A stretch of DNA of 64,000 nucleotides from Crocinitomicaceae bacterium (GCA_020635955.1 JACJYW010000007.1:248001-312000), one strand, 5' to 3'. Shown: positions 7,871 to 17,117, counted from the first letter of the stretch. The notes: a model not told the origin generated them from the letters alone. Numbers and translations: made by a program.

Positions 7871-8658
7871 TCAAAACCTGGTTTCCGGACATATTAAAAG
7901 CAGTCTATGAAGCGTCTGAAGCCATCATGGATATCTATGAGGATGAATTTGAGGTAATCGTAAAATCTGATGACTCACCCGTAACGTTGGCAGATAAGCA
8001 ATCAAGTATGATCCTCACCAATGCCTTGAGAAAAACAGGCATAAAAGTCATCTCAGAAGAAGAGAACATACCCTCATATGAAGAGCGAAAAAATGGACCA
8101 ATTTGGTTGGTTGACCCATTGGATGGAACAAAAGATTTCATTAAAAAGAATGACGAATTCTGTATCTGTATTGCCTATGTTGTAGAGCAAAGAGCGGTTT
8201 TTGGAATTATTGCTTCTCCTACTGAAAGAAAAATCATATTTGGTGGTGAAGAAATTCCTCCAGCTTTGATAAACTATGGCGAAAAGAACCCATTTTCTTC
8301 AGACCATCTATTGAAACCACTCAAATCAGATGAGGTAACCAATGTTATTTATTCTAAAACACATTACACTCCTAACATTGATCTGTTAGTTCAAAAACTG
8401 GAGAAAGAACATGGACATGTAGGTCGAATACTTAAAGGATCCGCACTGAAATTCTTTGACCTGGTTACTGGAAAAGCTCAAGTTTATCCAAGGCTTTGGC
8501 CAACCATGGAATGGGATATTGCGGCTGGTAATGCAATTTATAGTGCTTTAGGTGGAGAGATCATTAATTATGACACGAATGAACCTTTGCTATACAATAA
8601 AGCAGACCTTTATAATCCTAAATTCCTTGCCAAACCTAAAAACCTCAAACTTTATTAA
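7867..8658 (+). CDS. cysQ: 3'(2'),5'-bisphosphate nucleotidase (CysQ)
   Basis: This 263-residue member of the inositol monophosphatase superfamily hydrolyses 3'-phosphoadenosine 5'-phosphate to AMP, recycling the by-product of sulphotransfer. The metal-binding signature is complete: SEEEN near residue 64, DPLDGTKDF at 83-91, and the C-terminal MEWDIAAGNAI. The order deoC, cysQ, gmd, fcl places it immediately before GDP-fucose genes. CysQ is often found beside polysaccharide genes in Bacteroidota, which may reflect sulphated surface sugars, but no sulphotransferase is visible here. Confidence 0.9.
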   Translation: MIKTWFPDILKAVYEASEAIMDIYEDEFEVIVKSDDSPVTLADKQSSMILTNALRKTGIKVISEEENIPSYEERKNGPIWLVDPLDGTKDFIKKNDEFCICIAYVVEQRAVFGIIASPTERKIIFGGEEIPPALINYGEKNPFSSDHLLKPLKSDEVTNVIYSKTHYTPNIDLLVQKLEKEHGHVGRILKGSALKFFDLVTGKAQVYPRLWPTMEWDIAAGNAIYSALGGEIINYDTNEPLLYNKADLYNPKFLAKPKNLKLY

Positions 8659-8670
8659 TAATTTTATCCC

Positions 8671-9762
8671 ATGAGTAAAAAGGTTGCATTGATTACCGGC
8701 ATCACCGGACAGGATGGCGCTTATTTGGCGGAGCTATTATTGGAAAAAGGATATGAAGTTCATGGTATAAAGAGAAGATCTTCTCTTTTTAATACGGATA
8801 GAATAGATCATCTATATAAAGATCGCCACGAAAATAATGTCAATTTCTTTCTTCATTACGGAGATCTAACGGATTCAACGAATTTGATACGTTTGGTTCA
8901 GGAAGTGAAACCAGATGAAATTTATAACCTTGCTGCCATGTCGCATGTTCAGGTTTCATTCGAAACTCCAGAATATACGGCCAATGCTGATGCAGTTGGT
9001 GCATTGAGACTACTCGAAGCTATCCGAATTTTAAAAATGGAGAAATCGGTTCGATTTTATCAGGCTTCTACTTCGGAATTATATGGTAAGGTAGTAGAAA
9101 CGCCTCAGTCAGAAGCAACTCCTTTTTACCCAAGATCTCCATATGCCGTAGCTAAATTATACGCTTTCTGGATTGTAAAAAATTACCGGGAAGCATACGG
9201 AATGTACGCCTGCAACGGAATCCTATTCAATCATGAAAGTCCGTTAAGAGGAGAAACATTTGTTACAAGAAAGATCACAAGAGCAGTTGCCAAGATCAAA
9301 TTAGGCCTTCAAAAGAAAGTTTATTTAGGAAATTTGGATGCCAAACGAGATTGGGGACATGCCAGAGATTATGTATATGGAATGTGGCAAATGCTACAGC
9401 AGGATGAAGCAGATGATTTCGTTTTAGCATCAGGAGAAACACATCCAGTAAGAGAATTTGTAGAGAAAGCGTTTAACCACGTAGGTATTAATATTCGCTG
9501 GGAAGGTGAAGGAATTAATGAAAAGGGAATTAATGTTGATACAGATGAGGTCTTAGTTGAAGTGGACGAAAAATATTTCAGACCTACTGAAGTTGACCTA
9601 CTTTTAGGGGACCCATCTAAAGCGAAAACTAAACTAGGTTGGCAACACAAGATCACTTTTGAAGAACTGGTGAAGGAGATGGTATCCGCGGATATGAAAT
9701 TATTTGAAAAAGATAAATATCTGCTTGAAGGTGGTCATTCAACATTCGACTACAATGAATAA
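8671..9762 (+). CDS. gmd: GDP-mannose 4,6-dehydratase
   Basis: This 363-residue short-chain dehydrogenase-fold enzyme converts GDP-mannose to GDP-4-dehydro-6-deoxymannose. The NAD(P)-binding motif is GITGQDGAYLAELL at the N-terminus, with HGIKRRSSLFNTDRIDHL contributing to cofactor binding. The catalytic triad region has STSELYG and YAVAKLYAFW (Tyr-x-x-x-Lys). NHESPLRGETFVTRKITRA is diagnostic of Gmd. It is the first committed step to GDP-L-fucose, and the next gene, fcl, encodes the second step. The two overlap by eight bases. Confidence 0.97.
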   Translation: MSKKVALITGITGQDGAYLAELLLEKGYEVHGIKRRSSLFNTDRIDHLYKDRHENNVNFFLHYGDLTDSTNLIRLVQEVKPDEIYNLAAMSHVQVSFETPEYTANADAVGALRLLEAIRILKMEKSVRFYQASTSELYGKVVETPQSEATPFYPRSPYAVAKLYAFWIVKNYREAYGMYACNGILFNHESPLRGETFVTRKITRAVAKIKLGLQKKVYLGNLDAKRDWGHARDYVYGMWQMLQQDEADDFVLASGETHPVREFVEKAFNHVGINIRWEGEGINEKGINVDTDEVLVEVDEKYFRPTEVDLLLGDPSKAKTKLGWQHKITFEELVKEMVSADMKLFEKDKYLLEGGHSTFDYNE

Positions 9763-10693
9763 GGATGCCCGAATATATGTTGCCGGGCATAATGGCATGG
9801 TTGGATCAGCCATTGTTCGACTTCTTAAAAAAAATGGTTATTCAAATATAATTTGCAGATCATCAAATGAGTTAGATCTTAAGGATCAAGCAGCAGTAAA
9901 TGCCTTTTTTGAAAGTGAAAATCCATCTCACGTATTTTTAGCAGCTGCAAAAGTTGGGGGTATATTAGCGAACAACACATATAGAGCTGAATTCCTTTAT
10001 GACAATTTGATGATAGCGTCAAATATCATTCATGCAGCTTATCTCCAAAAAGTAGAGAAATTATTATTTCTGGGTTCATCTTGCATTTACCCCAAATTAG
10101 CACCACAACCTTTAAAGGAAGAATATTTGTTAACCGGTGAACTGGAACCAACCAATGAGCCATATGCCATTGCTAAAATTGCCGGAATCAAACTGTGTGA
10201 AGCTTACCGAGATCAATACGGATGTAATTTCATTTCAGCCATGCCAACAAATCTTTACGGGCCAAATGACAATTACGACCTTAAAAAATCCCATGTTTTA
10301 CCGGCATTGATCAAAAAATTCCATTTAGCCAAAAAAAACAATCTTCCTAATGTTGAGATCTGGGGAACCGGATCACCTTTGCGGGAATTCTTATATGTGG
10401 ATGATCTTGCCGAAGCTTGTTTACATCTGATGCTTCACTATAATGATAAGCTATTTGTGAATGTTGGATCAGGAACCGATATTTCCATCAAAGAACTTGC
10501 ACTTAAAGTAAAGGATATTGTAGGTTTTCAAGGAGAATTGACCTTTGACTCTACCAAACCTGACGGAACTCCGCGTAAATTAATGGATGTTTCAAATCTT
10601 GCAAAAGCCGGTTGGACATACACGATCAAACTTGATGATGGCATCAAAATGGCTTACGAAGATGCTCTAAGCGAAGGATTATTGGACGAATAG
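9755..10693 (+). CDS. fcl: GDP-L-fucose synthase
   Basis: This 312-residue epimerase/reductase finishes GDP-L-fucose synthesis from the Gmd product. It has the cofactor motif GHNGMVGSAIVR, the diagnostic GSSCIYPKLAPQP, and the catalytic YAIAKIAG (Tyr-x-x-x-Lys). An in-frame ATG at 9704 lies 58 bases inside gmd. The ATG at 9755 was chosen because it starts MNKDARIYVAGHNG, the normal family length, and overlaps the gmd stop as ATGAATAA. GDP-fucose would feed capsule, LPS or glycoprotein fucosylation; the adjacent Wzi-like and WecA-like genes fit a surface polysaccharide. Confidence 0.96.
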   Translation: MNKDARIYVAGHNGMVGSAIVRLLKKNGYSNIICRSSNELDLKDQAAVNAFFESENPSHVFLAAAKVGGILANNTYRAEFLYDNLMIASNIIHAAYLQKVEKLLFLGSSCIYPKLAPQPLKEEYLLTGELEPTNEPYAIAKIAGIKLCEAYRDQYGCNFISAMPTNLYGPNDNYDLKKSHVLPALIKKFHLAKKNNLPNVEIWGTGSPLREFLYVDDLAEACLHLMLHYNDKLFVNVGSGTDISIKELALKVKDIVGFQGELTFDSTKPDGTPRKLMDVSNLAKAGWTYTIKLDDGIKMAYEDALSEGLLDE

Positions 10694-10700
10694 ATAATAG

Positions 10701-10766
10701 TTGTTAGGTTTTAGGCCATAAGGTGTTAGGTGTTAGGTCATAAGGTGTTAGGTTTCAGGTTTAAGT
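10701..10766. repeat. degenerate tandem repeat of GTGTTAGGT-type words
   Basis: The word CATAAGGTGTTAGGT occurs exactly at 10717-10731 and 10739-10753 (22-base period). It is surrounded by variants such as GTTAGGTTTTAGG and GGTTTCAGGTTTAAG. The array fills much of the 149-base gap between fcl and the first Wzi-like gene and is not coding. Confidence 0.75.
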
Positions 10767-10842
10767 TGGTTTAAACTGTACCAATCTAAATTCATCCATT
10801 CAGAGGATAACCTTTTTCCTGTATCTCACGTAATACATACGC

Positions 10843-12432
10843 ATGCGCGTGAGTAGGATCATATTCTTTTTTATGTTATTCGTTATTTCAAATAACGGAC
10901 TTTCACAACTCTATCTTCCTATTGAACAATACTATAACAATGAAGTGGATCGATTTTTCATGAAAGATTCTTCCACTCAAAACTTTTACAATTCGCATCT
11001 GAGTCTCAAGCCTGTTCTTGATAAACGTACCAATACAGATTCGATCTATTATAAAGACACCAAACACTATTATTGGATCACTCAAAAGATCTTTAAAGAG
11101 AATTTTTTAATCTTCAAAGGCAAGGATTTTTGGTGTGCCGTAGACCCGGTTCTTGATCTTGAAGGAGGAACAGATCTGTCTGCTGATTCTACTGACTTCC
11201 TTTATTGGAATACGAGGGGAATCAGAGTACAGGCCAAATTCTTTGATAAAGTAGCCTTTACCACATCTGTTTATGAAAATCAAGCCATGGTTCCTGCATA
11301 TCTTGCTGAATATGTTGATGCACATGGTGAACTCAGACCTTCAGGTAATAAATACAAACAAGAAAATGGAATGATGCCCGGATATGCCAGAACCAAACCT
11401 TTCAAAATTAGTGGGTATGACTTTGCTTTTGCTGAAGGAACAGTTTCTGTAGTTCCAAATAAAAATCTCTCTATACAATTTGGAAATGGAAGCCAGTTTA
11501 TTGGGAATGGTTACCGATCAATGCTACTTTCTGATTTTTCTGGTAATTATCCATTCGCAAAATTTGAAGGCAATTTCTGGAATGGCAGAATTCAATACAA
11601 TGCTATTTATGCGGTTCATCAAAATCTATATAGACTTCCAGCATTTTCATCAGTGGAATCAACCTTTGAAAGAAAGTTAGGCACCTATCATTATTTAGAT
11701 TTTGCCATAACCCCTAAAATTCACCTTGGATTATTTGAAGGTGCGCAATGGAGGAGAACAGATTCTTTAGGAACGCATGAACCAAATTGGTTGTTTTTAA
11801 ATCCAGTGCCTTTTGTAAATGCAGGAGTAATGGCTAAGGAAAATACAGGCTACAATCAAATTCTAGGAATGAATTTCAGTTGGGTATTCTTTAAAAACAG
11901 ATTTTATGCTCAGGCAGTGTTAGATAATGGAAATCTCAACGCTTACCAATTAGGTATTAGATCAATGGATGTAATCGTGCCAAAATTCGATATTCAAGCT
12001 GAGTTTAATATGGCAGCACCGCTAACCTATTTTGCCAATGACAAACGCTATAATTACTCCCATAATAATTTGTCAATGGCTCATCCTTTATCCACTAGTT
12101 TCTTTGAAGGAATTTTAAATCTCTCCTATGAATACAAAGAGGCATTTATAACGAACAAAACCATTTTTTATCGACAAAAAGTGAGTGATTCGTTGTACAC
12201 TCCGGCAAATATTGTTACTCAGAATAAATATGACGCGTGGTACCTTAATAACAGTGAAGATGTATTGATCAATCAAACTGAAATTGGATATCGATTCAAT
12301 AGAAATTACAATCTACAAGGAGTAATTGGATGGATGTTCAGAAATGGCAGTGGCCCTGGTCCTGATACTCACACCAACTACGTTTATTTTGGAATAAGAA
12401 CCAGACTTAGAAACAAGACATTAGATTATTAG
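10843..12432 (+). CDS. Wzi/RemB-like outer-membrane beta-barrel protein (copy 1)
   Basis: This 529-residue protein has an N-terminal signal peptide of about 22 residues and is otherwise rich in alternating aromatic and polar residues, as expected for a beta-barrel. The stretch FIGNGYRSMLLSDFSGNYPF matches the pattern that defines the Wzi capsule-assembly barrels and the gliding protein RemB. A second family pattern is MAHPLSTSFFEG near residue 410. A related protein of similar length lies at 13506-15056, with a polyprenyl-phosphate sugar transferase between. A role in holding or exporting surface polysaccharide is likely, but capsule versus gliding cannot be separated from sequence. Confidence 0.75.
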   Translation: MRVSRIIFFFMLFVISNNGLSQLYLPIEQYYNNEVDRFFMKDSSTQNFYNSHLSLKPVLDKRTNTDSIYYKDTKHYYWITQKIFKENFLIFKGKDFWCAVDPVLDLEGGTDLSADSTDFLYWNTRGIRVQAKFFDKVAFTTSVYENQAMVPAYLAEYVDAHGELRPSGNKYKQENGMMPGYARTKPFKISGYDFAFAEGTVSVVPNKNLSIQFGNGSQFIGNGYRSMLLSDFSGNYPFAKFEGNFWNGRIQYNAIYAVHQNLYRLPAFSSVESTFERKLGTYHYLDFAITPKIHLGLFEGAQWRRTDSLGTHEPNWLFLNPVPFVNAGVMAKENTGYNQILGMNFSWVFFKNRFYAQAVLDNGNLNAYQLGIRSMDVIVPKFDIQAEFNMAAPLTYFANDKRYNYSHNNLSMAHPLSTSFFEGILNLSYEYKEAFITNKTIFYRQKVSDSLYTPANIVTQNKYDAWYLNNSEDVLINQTEIGYRFNRNYNLQGVIGWMFRNGSGPGPDTHTNYVYFGIRTRLRNKTLDY

Positions 12433-12433
12433 C

Positions 12434-13513
12434 ATGAAAGACTATCACTTAGTACTCGTTTTCTTAACAGCCTTTAGTGTTGTGCTTTTGGCTATGCCCT
12501 CATTAATAAAGGTGGCCAAGCTAAAGCATTTGGTTGATGAACCTTCTGAAGAGCGAAAAATGCATAGCAGTAGTATTCCTACCATTGGTGGGATCATGAT
12601 CTTCTCGGCATTTATATTCTCGTGCTTTTTATGGTATCCTGATCACAATGGAAATGCTATTGAAGAACTTGATCAATTTAACTATTTGATGGCCGTACTC
12701 ATCTTATTGTTCTTCGTTGGAGTTAAAGACGACATTATTGGTATGTCTCCGGTAAAAAAGTTATTGGCCCATTTAATGGTTGGATTCATTCTGGTTGTTA
12801 TGGGAGATATCCGAATTACTTCTTTTCAAGGGCTTTTGGGAATGGATGTAGTTTTACCGGATTATGCCAGTTTCCTTATTTCAATATTTGTTTATGTTGT
12901 CATTGTGAATGCCATTAATTTGGTAGATGGGATTGATGGCCTAGCTGGGGGAGTTGGGCTTATTGCTGCTGCTTCATTTGGCGTATGGTTCGCTTTTTTG
13001 GGAGATTTACATTGGGCTCTGGTTTCATTTTCTCTTAGTGGAGCACTTCTTGGATTTTTAGTTTTCAATTTTAATCCTGCACGAATTTTTATGGGGGATT
13101 CAGGTTCTCTAATAATTGGTGCCATTCTGAGTGTGCTCGCAATCAAACTCATTGAATCACCTTTGGATAAGTTGCCAGAACAATTTCAAAACGTTTCTAC
13201 ACCGATTTTAGCCATGGTTATTCTAGCATACCCATTATTGGACACTTTGCGCGTTTTTGCCATAAGAACAGCTAAGGGTAAATCGCCATTAAGTGCAGAT
13301 AAAAACCACTTACATCACAAATTGATGGAGCGGAATCCAAACCATAAAAAAACGGTCATAACGATTTACATCTTCACCGTGATCATGATTTCGCAAGCAT
13401 TCCTAATCCAATTTCAGGATCCGAATATTAGTTTTTTCATTAGCCTTGGATTCGCAGCTCTGTTTGTTTTATATGTATTTAAGATCCATCCAAAAAAGAA
13501 GGTGAATGGCTAA
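12434..13513 (+). CDS. WecA/TagO-like undecaprenyl-phosphate sugar-1-phosphate transferase
   Basis: This 359-residue integral membrane enzyme (about ten or eleven membrane segments) belongs to the MraY/WecA family. It transfers a sugar-1-phosphate, usually GlcNAc-1-P, from UDP-sugar to undecaprenyl phosphate to start a lipid-linked polysaccharide. Family motifs are all present: RKMHSSSIPTIGG, VKDDIIGM with Asp99-Asp100, NLVDGIDGLAGG, ARIFMGDSGSL and the cytoplasmic HLHHKLME. The HLHH loop and the absence of MurNAc-pentapeptide-type motifs favour WecA over MraY. It begins two bases after the first Wzi-like gene and overlaps the second by eight, so the three genes are one unit. Confidence 0.9.
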   Translation: MKDYHLVLVFLTAFSVVLLAMPSLIKVAKLKHLVDEPSEERKMHSSSIPTIGGIMIFSAFIFSCFLWYPDHNGNAIEELDQFNYLMAVLILLFFVGVKDDIIGMSPVKKLLAHLMVGFILVVMGDIRITSFQGLLGMDVVLPDYASFLISIFVYVVIVNAINLVDGIDGLAGGVGLIAAASFGVWFAFLGDLHWALVSFSLSGALLGFLVFNFNPARIFMGDSGSLIIGAILSVLAIKLIESPLDKLPEQFQNVSTPILAMVILAYPLLDTLRVFAIRTAKGKSPLSADKNHLHHKLMERNPNHKKTVITIYIFTVIMISQAFLIQFQDPNISFFISLGFAALFVLYVFKIHPKKKVNG

Positions 13514-15056
13514 ATATTTCTTAGTCATATTGATCATTTTTGAATTGAATGGGTACAGTCAATTAGGTGATTCAACATCACAGCCCTTACCCTTTCATTT
13601 GGAATTTCAGGATTTGAACTACCGAACCCAGATCAGCAATTCACAGATTTATTTTGCAGATGTGAAAGAGGTTCATAGTAGCGTTAAACCAGTCATCTCA
13701 TTTGCCGGTGATCCAGAAAAATCTAAACTTTTTTACTTTAAAAATGTAGTTCGAAACCAACGATCAAACTACATAAAGATCTACCCGTTGAGTGATATAG
13801 TTGGCGGAATTGAAATCGGCGCAAAAAGTAAAGCTGTTTACACCGGAGGTTTAGGATTAGGAGTTGATTATAGCAGCAACAAATTCATTCTATCTGCAAA
13901 AGGTCTACCTTATTTTGCTTCCTTAGGATCGCGATCAGATTCCATCTATAACATATATGATCAGGACATTGGAACAAACCGATCAATTACAAACAATGTT
14001 TTTTACAGAACGGAACTCCTAATGGCATTCCAGGCGAATAAATTCTTTACTTTCTCTGGAGGATTTGGAAAGAATTTCTTTGGTGAAGGATATCGTTCTT
14101 TGCTTTTATCAGACAATGCTGCGGCGAATCCTTTTCTAAAGATCGAAACTTCATTTGCCGGAATTAAATATGTGAATCTTTACAATTTCTGGCGAGACAA
14201 TACAGTTGACCCATTTAATCGAAAACTGGATATTAATAAATTCTCAGCCATTCACTATTTATCATGGAATGTCACTCGCGATATTAATTTATCCATTTTT
14301 GAAACTGTTGTTTGGAGTGGCAATGACACACTCGTCAACAGAGGGTTTGATATCAATTACATCAATCCAATTGTATTTTATCGCCCTGTTGAGTACGGAT
14401 TAGGCTCCTCTGATAACGTACTGCTCGGAGGAAATATATCCTATAAACTGAACAAACATCACAATTTCTATATGCAATTCATATTAGATGAATTCCTTCT
14501 AAAAGAATTAAAAGCACAGTCAAGATGGTGGGCGAACAAATATGGCTTGCAATTCGGATATAAATCAGACTCTTTTATTAAGGATAGTCTATACTTCCAA
14601 CTTGAGTTCAATGCCGTTCGTCCTTTCACATATTCGCACAAATCATCTCAACACGCCTATGGAAATATGAACGCTCCGGTAGCACACCCACTGGGAGCTA
14701 ACTTTTTTGAGCTCGTCAATATCATGTCTTACCCCAAAAACAAACACCGATTCACAAACAAATTGGTTTTTGCTTCAACAGGATTCGACCAGGATAGCAT
14801 CAGTTATGGACAAGATATATTCAAGTCCTATAAACTGAGACCTGGAGATTTTGGACAATTAATGATGCAGGGAGTCAGAACAAATATCCTGAATGAAACT
14901 TTCATTTATGAATATGCTATTAAAAGTGAAATAGATCTTTACTTAATGGCTTCTTATAACTGGCGTATGGCAAACAACGCATATGGAACTCACCATTTGC
15001 ATACATTTAATATTGGTATTAGGTCAAGAATTTGGAATCGCTATAACGACCTATAG
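13506..15056 (+). CDS. Wzi/RemB-like outer-membrane beta-barrel protein (copy 2)
   Basis: This 516-residue secreted protein starts with a signal peptide of about 18 residues and shares the family core with the gene at 10843: FFGEGYRSLLLSDNAAANPF around residue 195 and VAHPLGANFFELVNIMSY near residue 395. The two are clearly paralogous but diverged elsewhere. It is predicted to be an outer-membrane barrel. The overlap with the WecA-like transferase points to a shared polysaccharide function. RemB of gliding Flavobacterium has the same fold, so a surface-motility role is the main alternative. Confidence 0.75.
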   Translation: MAKYFLVILIIFELNGYSQLGDSTSQPLPFHLEFQDLNYRTQISNSQIYFADVKEVHSSVKPVISFAGDPEKSKLFYFKNVVRNQRSNYIKIYPLSDIVGGIEIGAKSKAVYTGGLGLGVDYSSNKFILSAKGLPYFASLGSRSDSIYNIYDQDIGTNRSITNNVFYRTELLMAFQANKFFTFSGGFGKNFFGEGYRSLLLSDNAAANPFLKIETSFAGIKYVNLYNFWRDNTVDPFNRKLDINKFSAIHYLSWNVTRDINLSIFETVVWSGNDTLVNRGFDINYINPIVFYRPVEYGLGSSDNVLLGGNISYKLNKHHNFYMQFILDEFLLKELKAQSRWWANKYGLQFGYKSDSFIKDSLYFQLEFNAVRPFTYSHKSSQHAYGNMNAPVAHPLGANFFELVNIMSYPKNKHRFTNKLVFASTGFDQDSISYGQDIFKSYKLRPGDFGQLMMQGVRTNILNETFIYEYAIKSEIDLYLMASYNWRMANNAYGTHHLHTFNIGIRSRIWNRYNDL

Positions 15057-15134
15057 TTCAGCCATCTGACAATGGTTCACTTATCTAGAATCATTCTATT
15101 CTCTTCATTAGAAGTTTCATGATACCTTTTTTAT

Positions 15135-15142
15135 TAAATTTG
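15135..15142 (+). promoter_or_regulatory. putative -7 element for the cytochrome oxidase operon
   Basis: TAAATTTG matches the TAnnTTTG consensus and ends 16 bases before the ctaB ATG, in the 102-base gap that separates the polysaccharide genes from the oxidase genes. The -33 region has only a weak TTTC at 15115-15118. Confidence 0.4.
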
Positions 15143-15158
15143 TCCAGTTATAATCCAA

Positions 15159-16043
15159 ATGTTGGCAGAAGAATCAACCATAGAAAAATCAGCATCTATT
15201 AGCCGAATTAAAGACATTGCAACCTTAATGAAATTAAGACTTTCAGTACTGGTTGTCATCTCAGCTATTGCCTGTTATTTCTTTGCTGGAGGCAGTTTCG
15301 GTATTGATCTTATCTATTTGACAGCCGGCGGATTCCTAATAACAGGAGCTTCTAATGGATTCAATCAGGTGATTGAAAAAGATATTGATAAATTGATGGA
15401 TAGAACCATGAATCGCCCATTGCCTCAAGGGAGAATGGGTGTAACAGAGGCCATTATTTTATCTTCAGCATTCGGAATCCTTGGTGCTTTATTATTATTC
15501 CAACTTAATTGGTTTTCTGGTGTTTTAGGTGTATTAGCCATGGTGCTTTATGCCGCACTTTATACGCCATTGAAACCAATTACACCCTGGGCTGTTTTTG
15601 TTGGAGCCTTTCCGGGAGCCATTCCTCCAATGATTGGAATCGTTGCTGTAGATGGCAAATTCAGTTTAATGGCAGGAATTATGTTTTTGATTCAGTTCAT
15701 CTGGCAATTTCCACATTTTTGGGCCATTGCCTGGATAAAGGATGATGACTATGCTAAGGCAGGATTTTCATTACTTCCTTTGAAATCAAGAAAAAGCCAT
15801 GGATCAGCCATGTTGGTTATGATCTATTCGGCTCTAATGGTACCTGTTGGTATTCTGCCCTGGTTTTTTGGATGGACTTCAGACTGGACCTTAATTTTAG
15901 GTACGGTATTCGGATTATGGTTTTTTATGGTGGCTTATAGATTCTATTTAAGACAAGAAGACAAATACGCTAGAAAAGTAATGTTTGCTTCATTCCTCTA
16001 TTTGCCAATGTTGCAGTTTTTGTACGTATTTGATAAGTTATAA
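15159..16043 (+). CDS. ctaB: protoheme IX farnesyltransferase (heme O synthase)
   Basis: This 294-residue UbiA-family prenyltransferase attaches a farnesyl group to heme b to form heme o for haem-copper oxidases. It has about nine membrane segments. The prenyl diphosphate-binding motif is seen in NGFNQVIEKDIDKLMDRTMN (N-x3-D-x3-D), followed by RPLPQGRM, and the second loop has AWIKDDDYAKAG. It opens a tight operon of oxidase subunits and assembly factors. The presence of subunits further down suggests it serves that oxidase, although the catalytic subunits I and II are not in the window. Confidence 0.95.
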   Translation: MLAEESTIEKSASISRIKDIATLMKLRLSVLVVISAIACYFFAGGSFGIDLIYLTAGGFLITGASNGFNQVIEKDIDKLMDRTMNRPLPQGRMGVTEAIILSSAFGILGALLLFQLNWFSGVLGVLAMVLYAALYTPLKPITPWAVFVGAFPGAIPPMIGIVAVDGKFSLMAGIMFLIQFIWQFPHFWAIAWIKDDDYAKAGFSLLPLKSRKSHGSAMLVMIYSALMVPVGILPWFFGWTSDWTLILGTVFGLWFFMVAYRFYLRQEDKYARKVMFASFLYLPMLQFLYVFDKL

Positions 16044-16045
16044 CC

Positions 16046-17092
16046 TTGGCTAAAATCGAACATTCTCCGGAGATCAATAAAAAGGTTAAAAAGAACCTTT
16101 TGTGGATCTTTATCTTCGCAGTTATCATGATCTTTGCGGGATTAACGAGTGGTTATCTCGTTTCTCAAGGAACCTATTTCTGGGTTAATGTAAAAATGCC
16201 CGTTGGTTTCCAATTAAGTACCACCATGATCATTATCAGCAGTATTGCCCTAATAGCTGCAGTTTATGCTTTAAAAAATGGTAAAGCTTCTCTTCTTAAA
16301 ACATCATTAGGAATAGCCTTACTGGCTGGAATTCTTTTCGGATACTATCAATTTGTTGGATTCAAACAATTGTTTCAAAGTGGTAATGCCGTTACAGGTA
16401 AGATCATGACCCTTGAAGGTAGATACGGTGAATATTTCTCACTTTCATACGAGGGAAAAGCTATAACCTATAATGCTGAACACTTTGTTTGGAAAGGAGA
16501 GGAAATCTCAGAAGACCTTCACAAAAACATCAACCAACTTGGTGAGGAATTAATGAAAGGCGCAAAAGCACCGGATCATAAATATGAATTGTCAAATTAT
16601 GGTGATGGATTTATCCTATTTTATTTAAATCAGCCCATTACCTACTCCAATAACACACTCTACATTGGTGATCCTATTGACAAGGAAACTAATAGACTAC
16701 TTTGGTATTTTGCTGAAAATTTAGCTACCGATAGAGGAGATTTTATAATGGATGGTGAATACGGGAAAGACTTTTGGATCTATTATGGTGGGGAGAAACT
16801 TGAATATGAGAATAGAACTTTCTATTTAAACGGACAAGAACTTACACCTAAACAAAAAAATGATATTTATAATCAAGATAACATTGCCAGCTCATATATT
16901 TATGCATTAACAGGGATGCATCTTTTGCATTGGATCGGAGGGGTAATAGCACTTTTAGTGGTGTTTATCAGAGGGTTAGCAAATAAGTACACAAAGGAGA
17001 ATTATTTAGGCTTGACACTTGGTTCAATCTATTGGCATTTTTTGGGTATATTGTGGATATATTTATACGCATTTTTAATATTTATTCATTAA
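16046..17092 (+). CDS. cytochrome oxidase subunit III-like protein with a repeat-containing insertion
   Basis: This 348-residue protein starts with TTG two bases after ctaB. Residues 16-110 (MIFAGLTSGYLVS, then two further hydrophobic segments and YYQFVGFKQLF) and residues 283-348 (GMHLLHWIGG, then YWHFLGILWIYLYAFL) match haem-copper oxidase subunit III of the short Bacteroidota type. Between them lies a soluble region of about 170 residues holding three related units at about 127-152, 185-211 and 239-265, each of the form YG-x2-F-x3-Y-x3-I/L-x-Y-N-x-FxxxG. The units are about 55 residues apart. A true subunit III follows as the next gene, so this protein may be an accessory or second subunit III. 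The role of the insertion is unknown. Confidence 0.75.
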   Translation: MAKIEHSPEINKKVKKNLLWIFIFAVIMIFAGLTSGYLVSQGTYFWVNVKMPVGFQLSTTMIIISSIALIAAVYALKNGKASLLKTSLGIALLAGILFGYYQFVGFKQLFQSGNAVTGKIMTLEGRYGEYFSLSYEGKAITYNAEHFVWKGEEISEDLHKNINQLGEELMKGAKAPDHKYELSNYGDGFILFYLNQPITYSNNTLYIGDPIDKETNRLLWYFAENLATDRGDFIMDGEYGKDFWIYYGGEKLEYENRTFYLNGQELTPKQKNDIYNQDNIASSYIYALTGMHLLHWIGGVIALLVVFIRGLANKYTKENYLGLTLGSIYWHFLGILWIYLYAFLIFIH

Positions 17093-17117
17093 ACTTGCAT
17101 CAAACTAAAACTTAATT

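Noticed and set aside
9704..9754. Longer start for fcl inside gmd
   Set aside because: It adds 17 residues unlike the family, while the ATG at 9755 gives the standard N-terminus and a typical stop-start overlap.
10701..10766. CRISPR array
   Set aside because: The repeats are degenerate, closely spaced and have no spacers or cas genes nearby.
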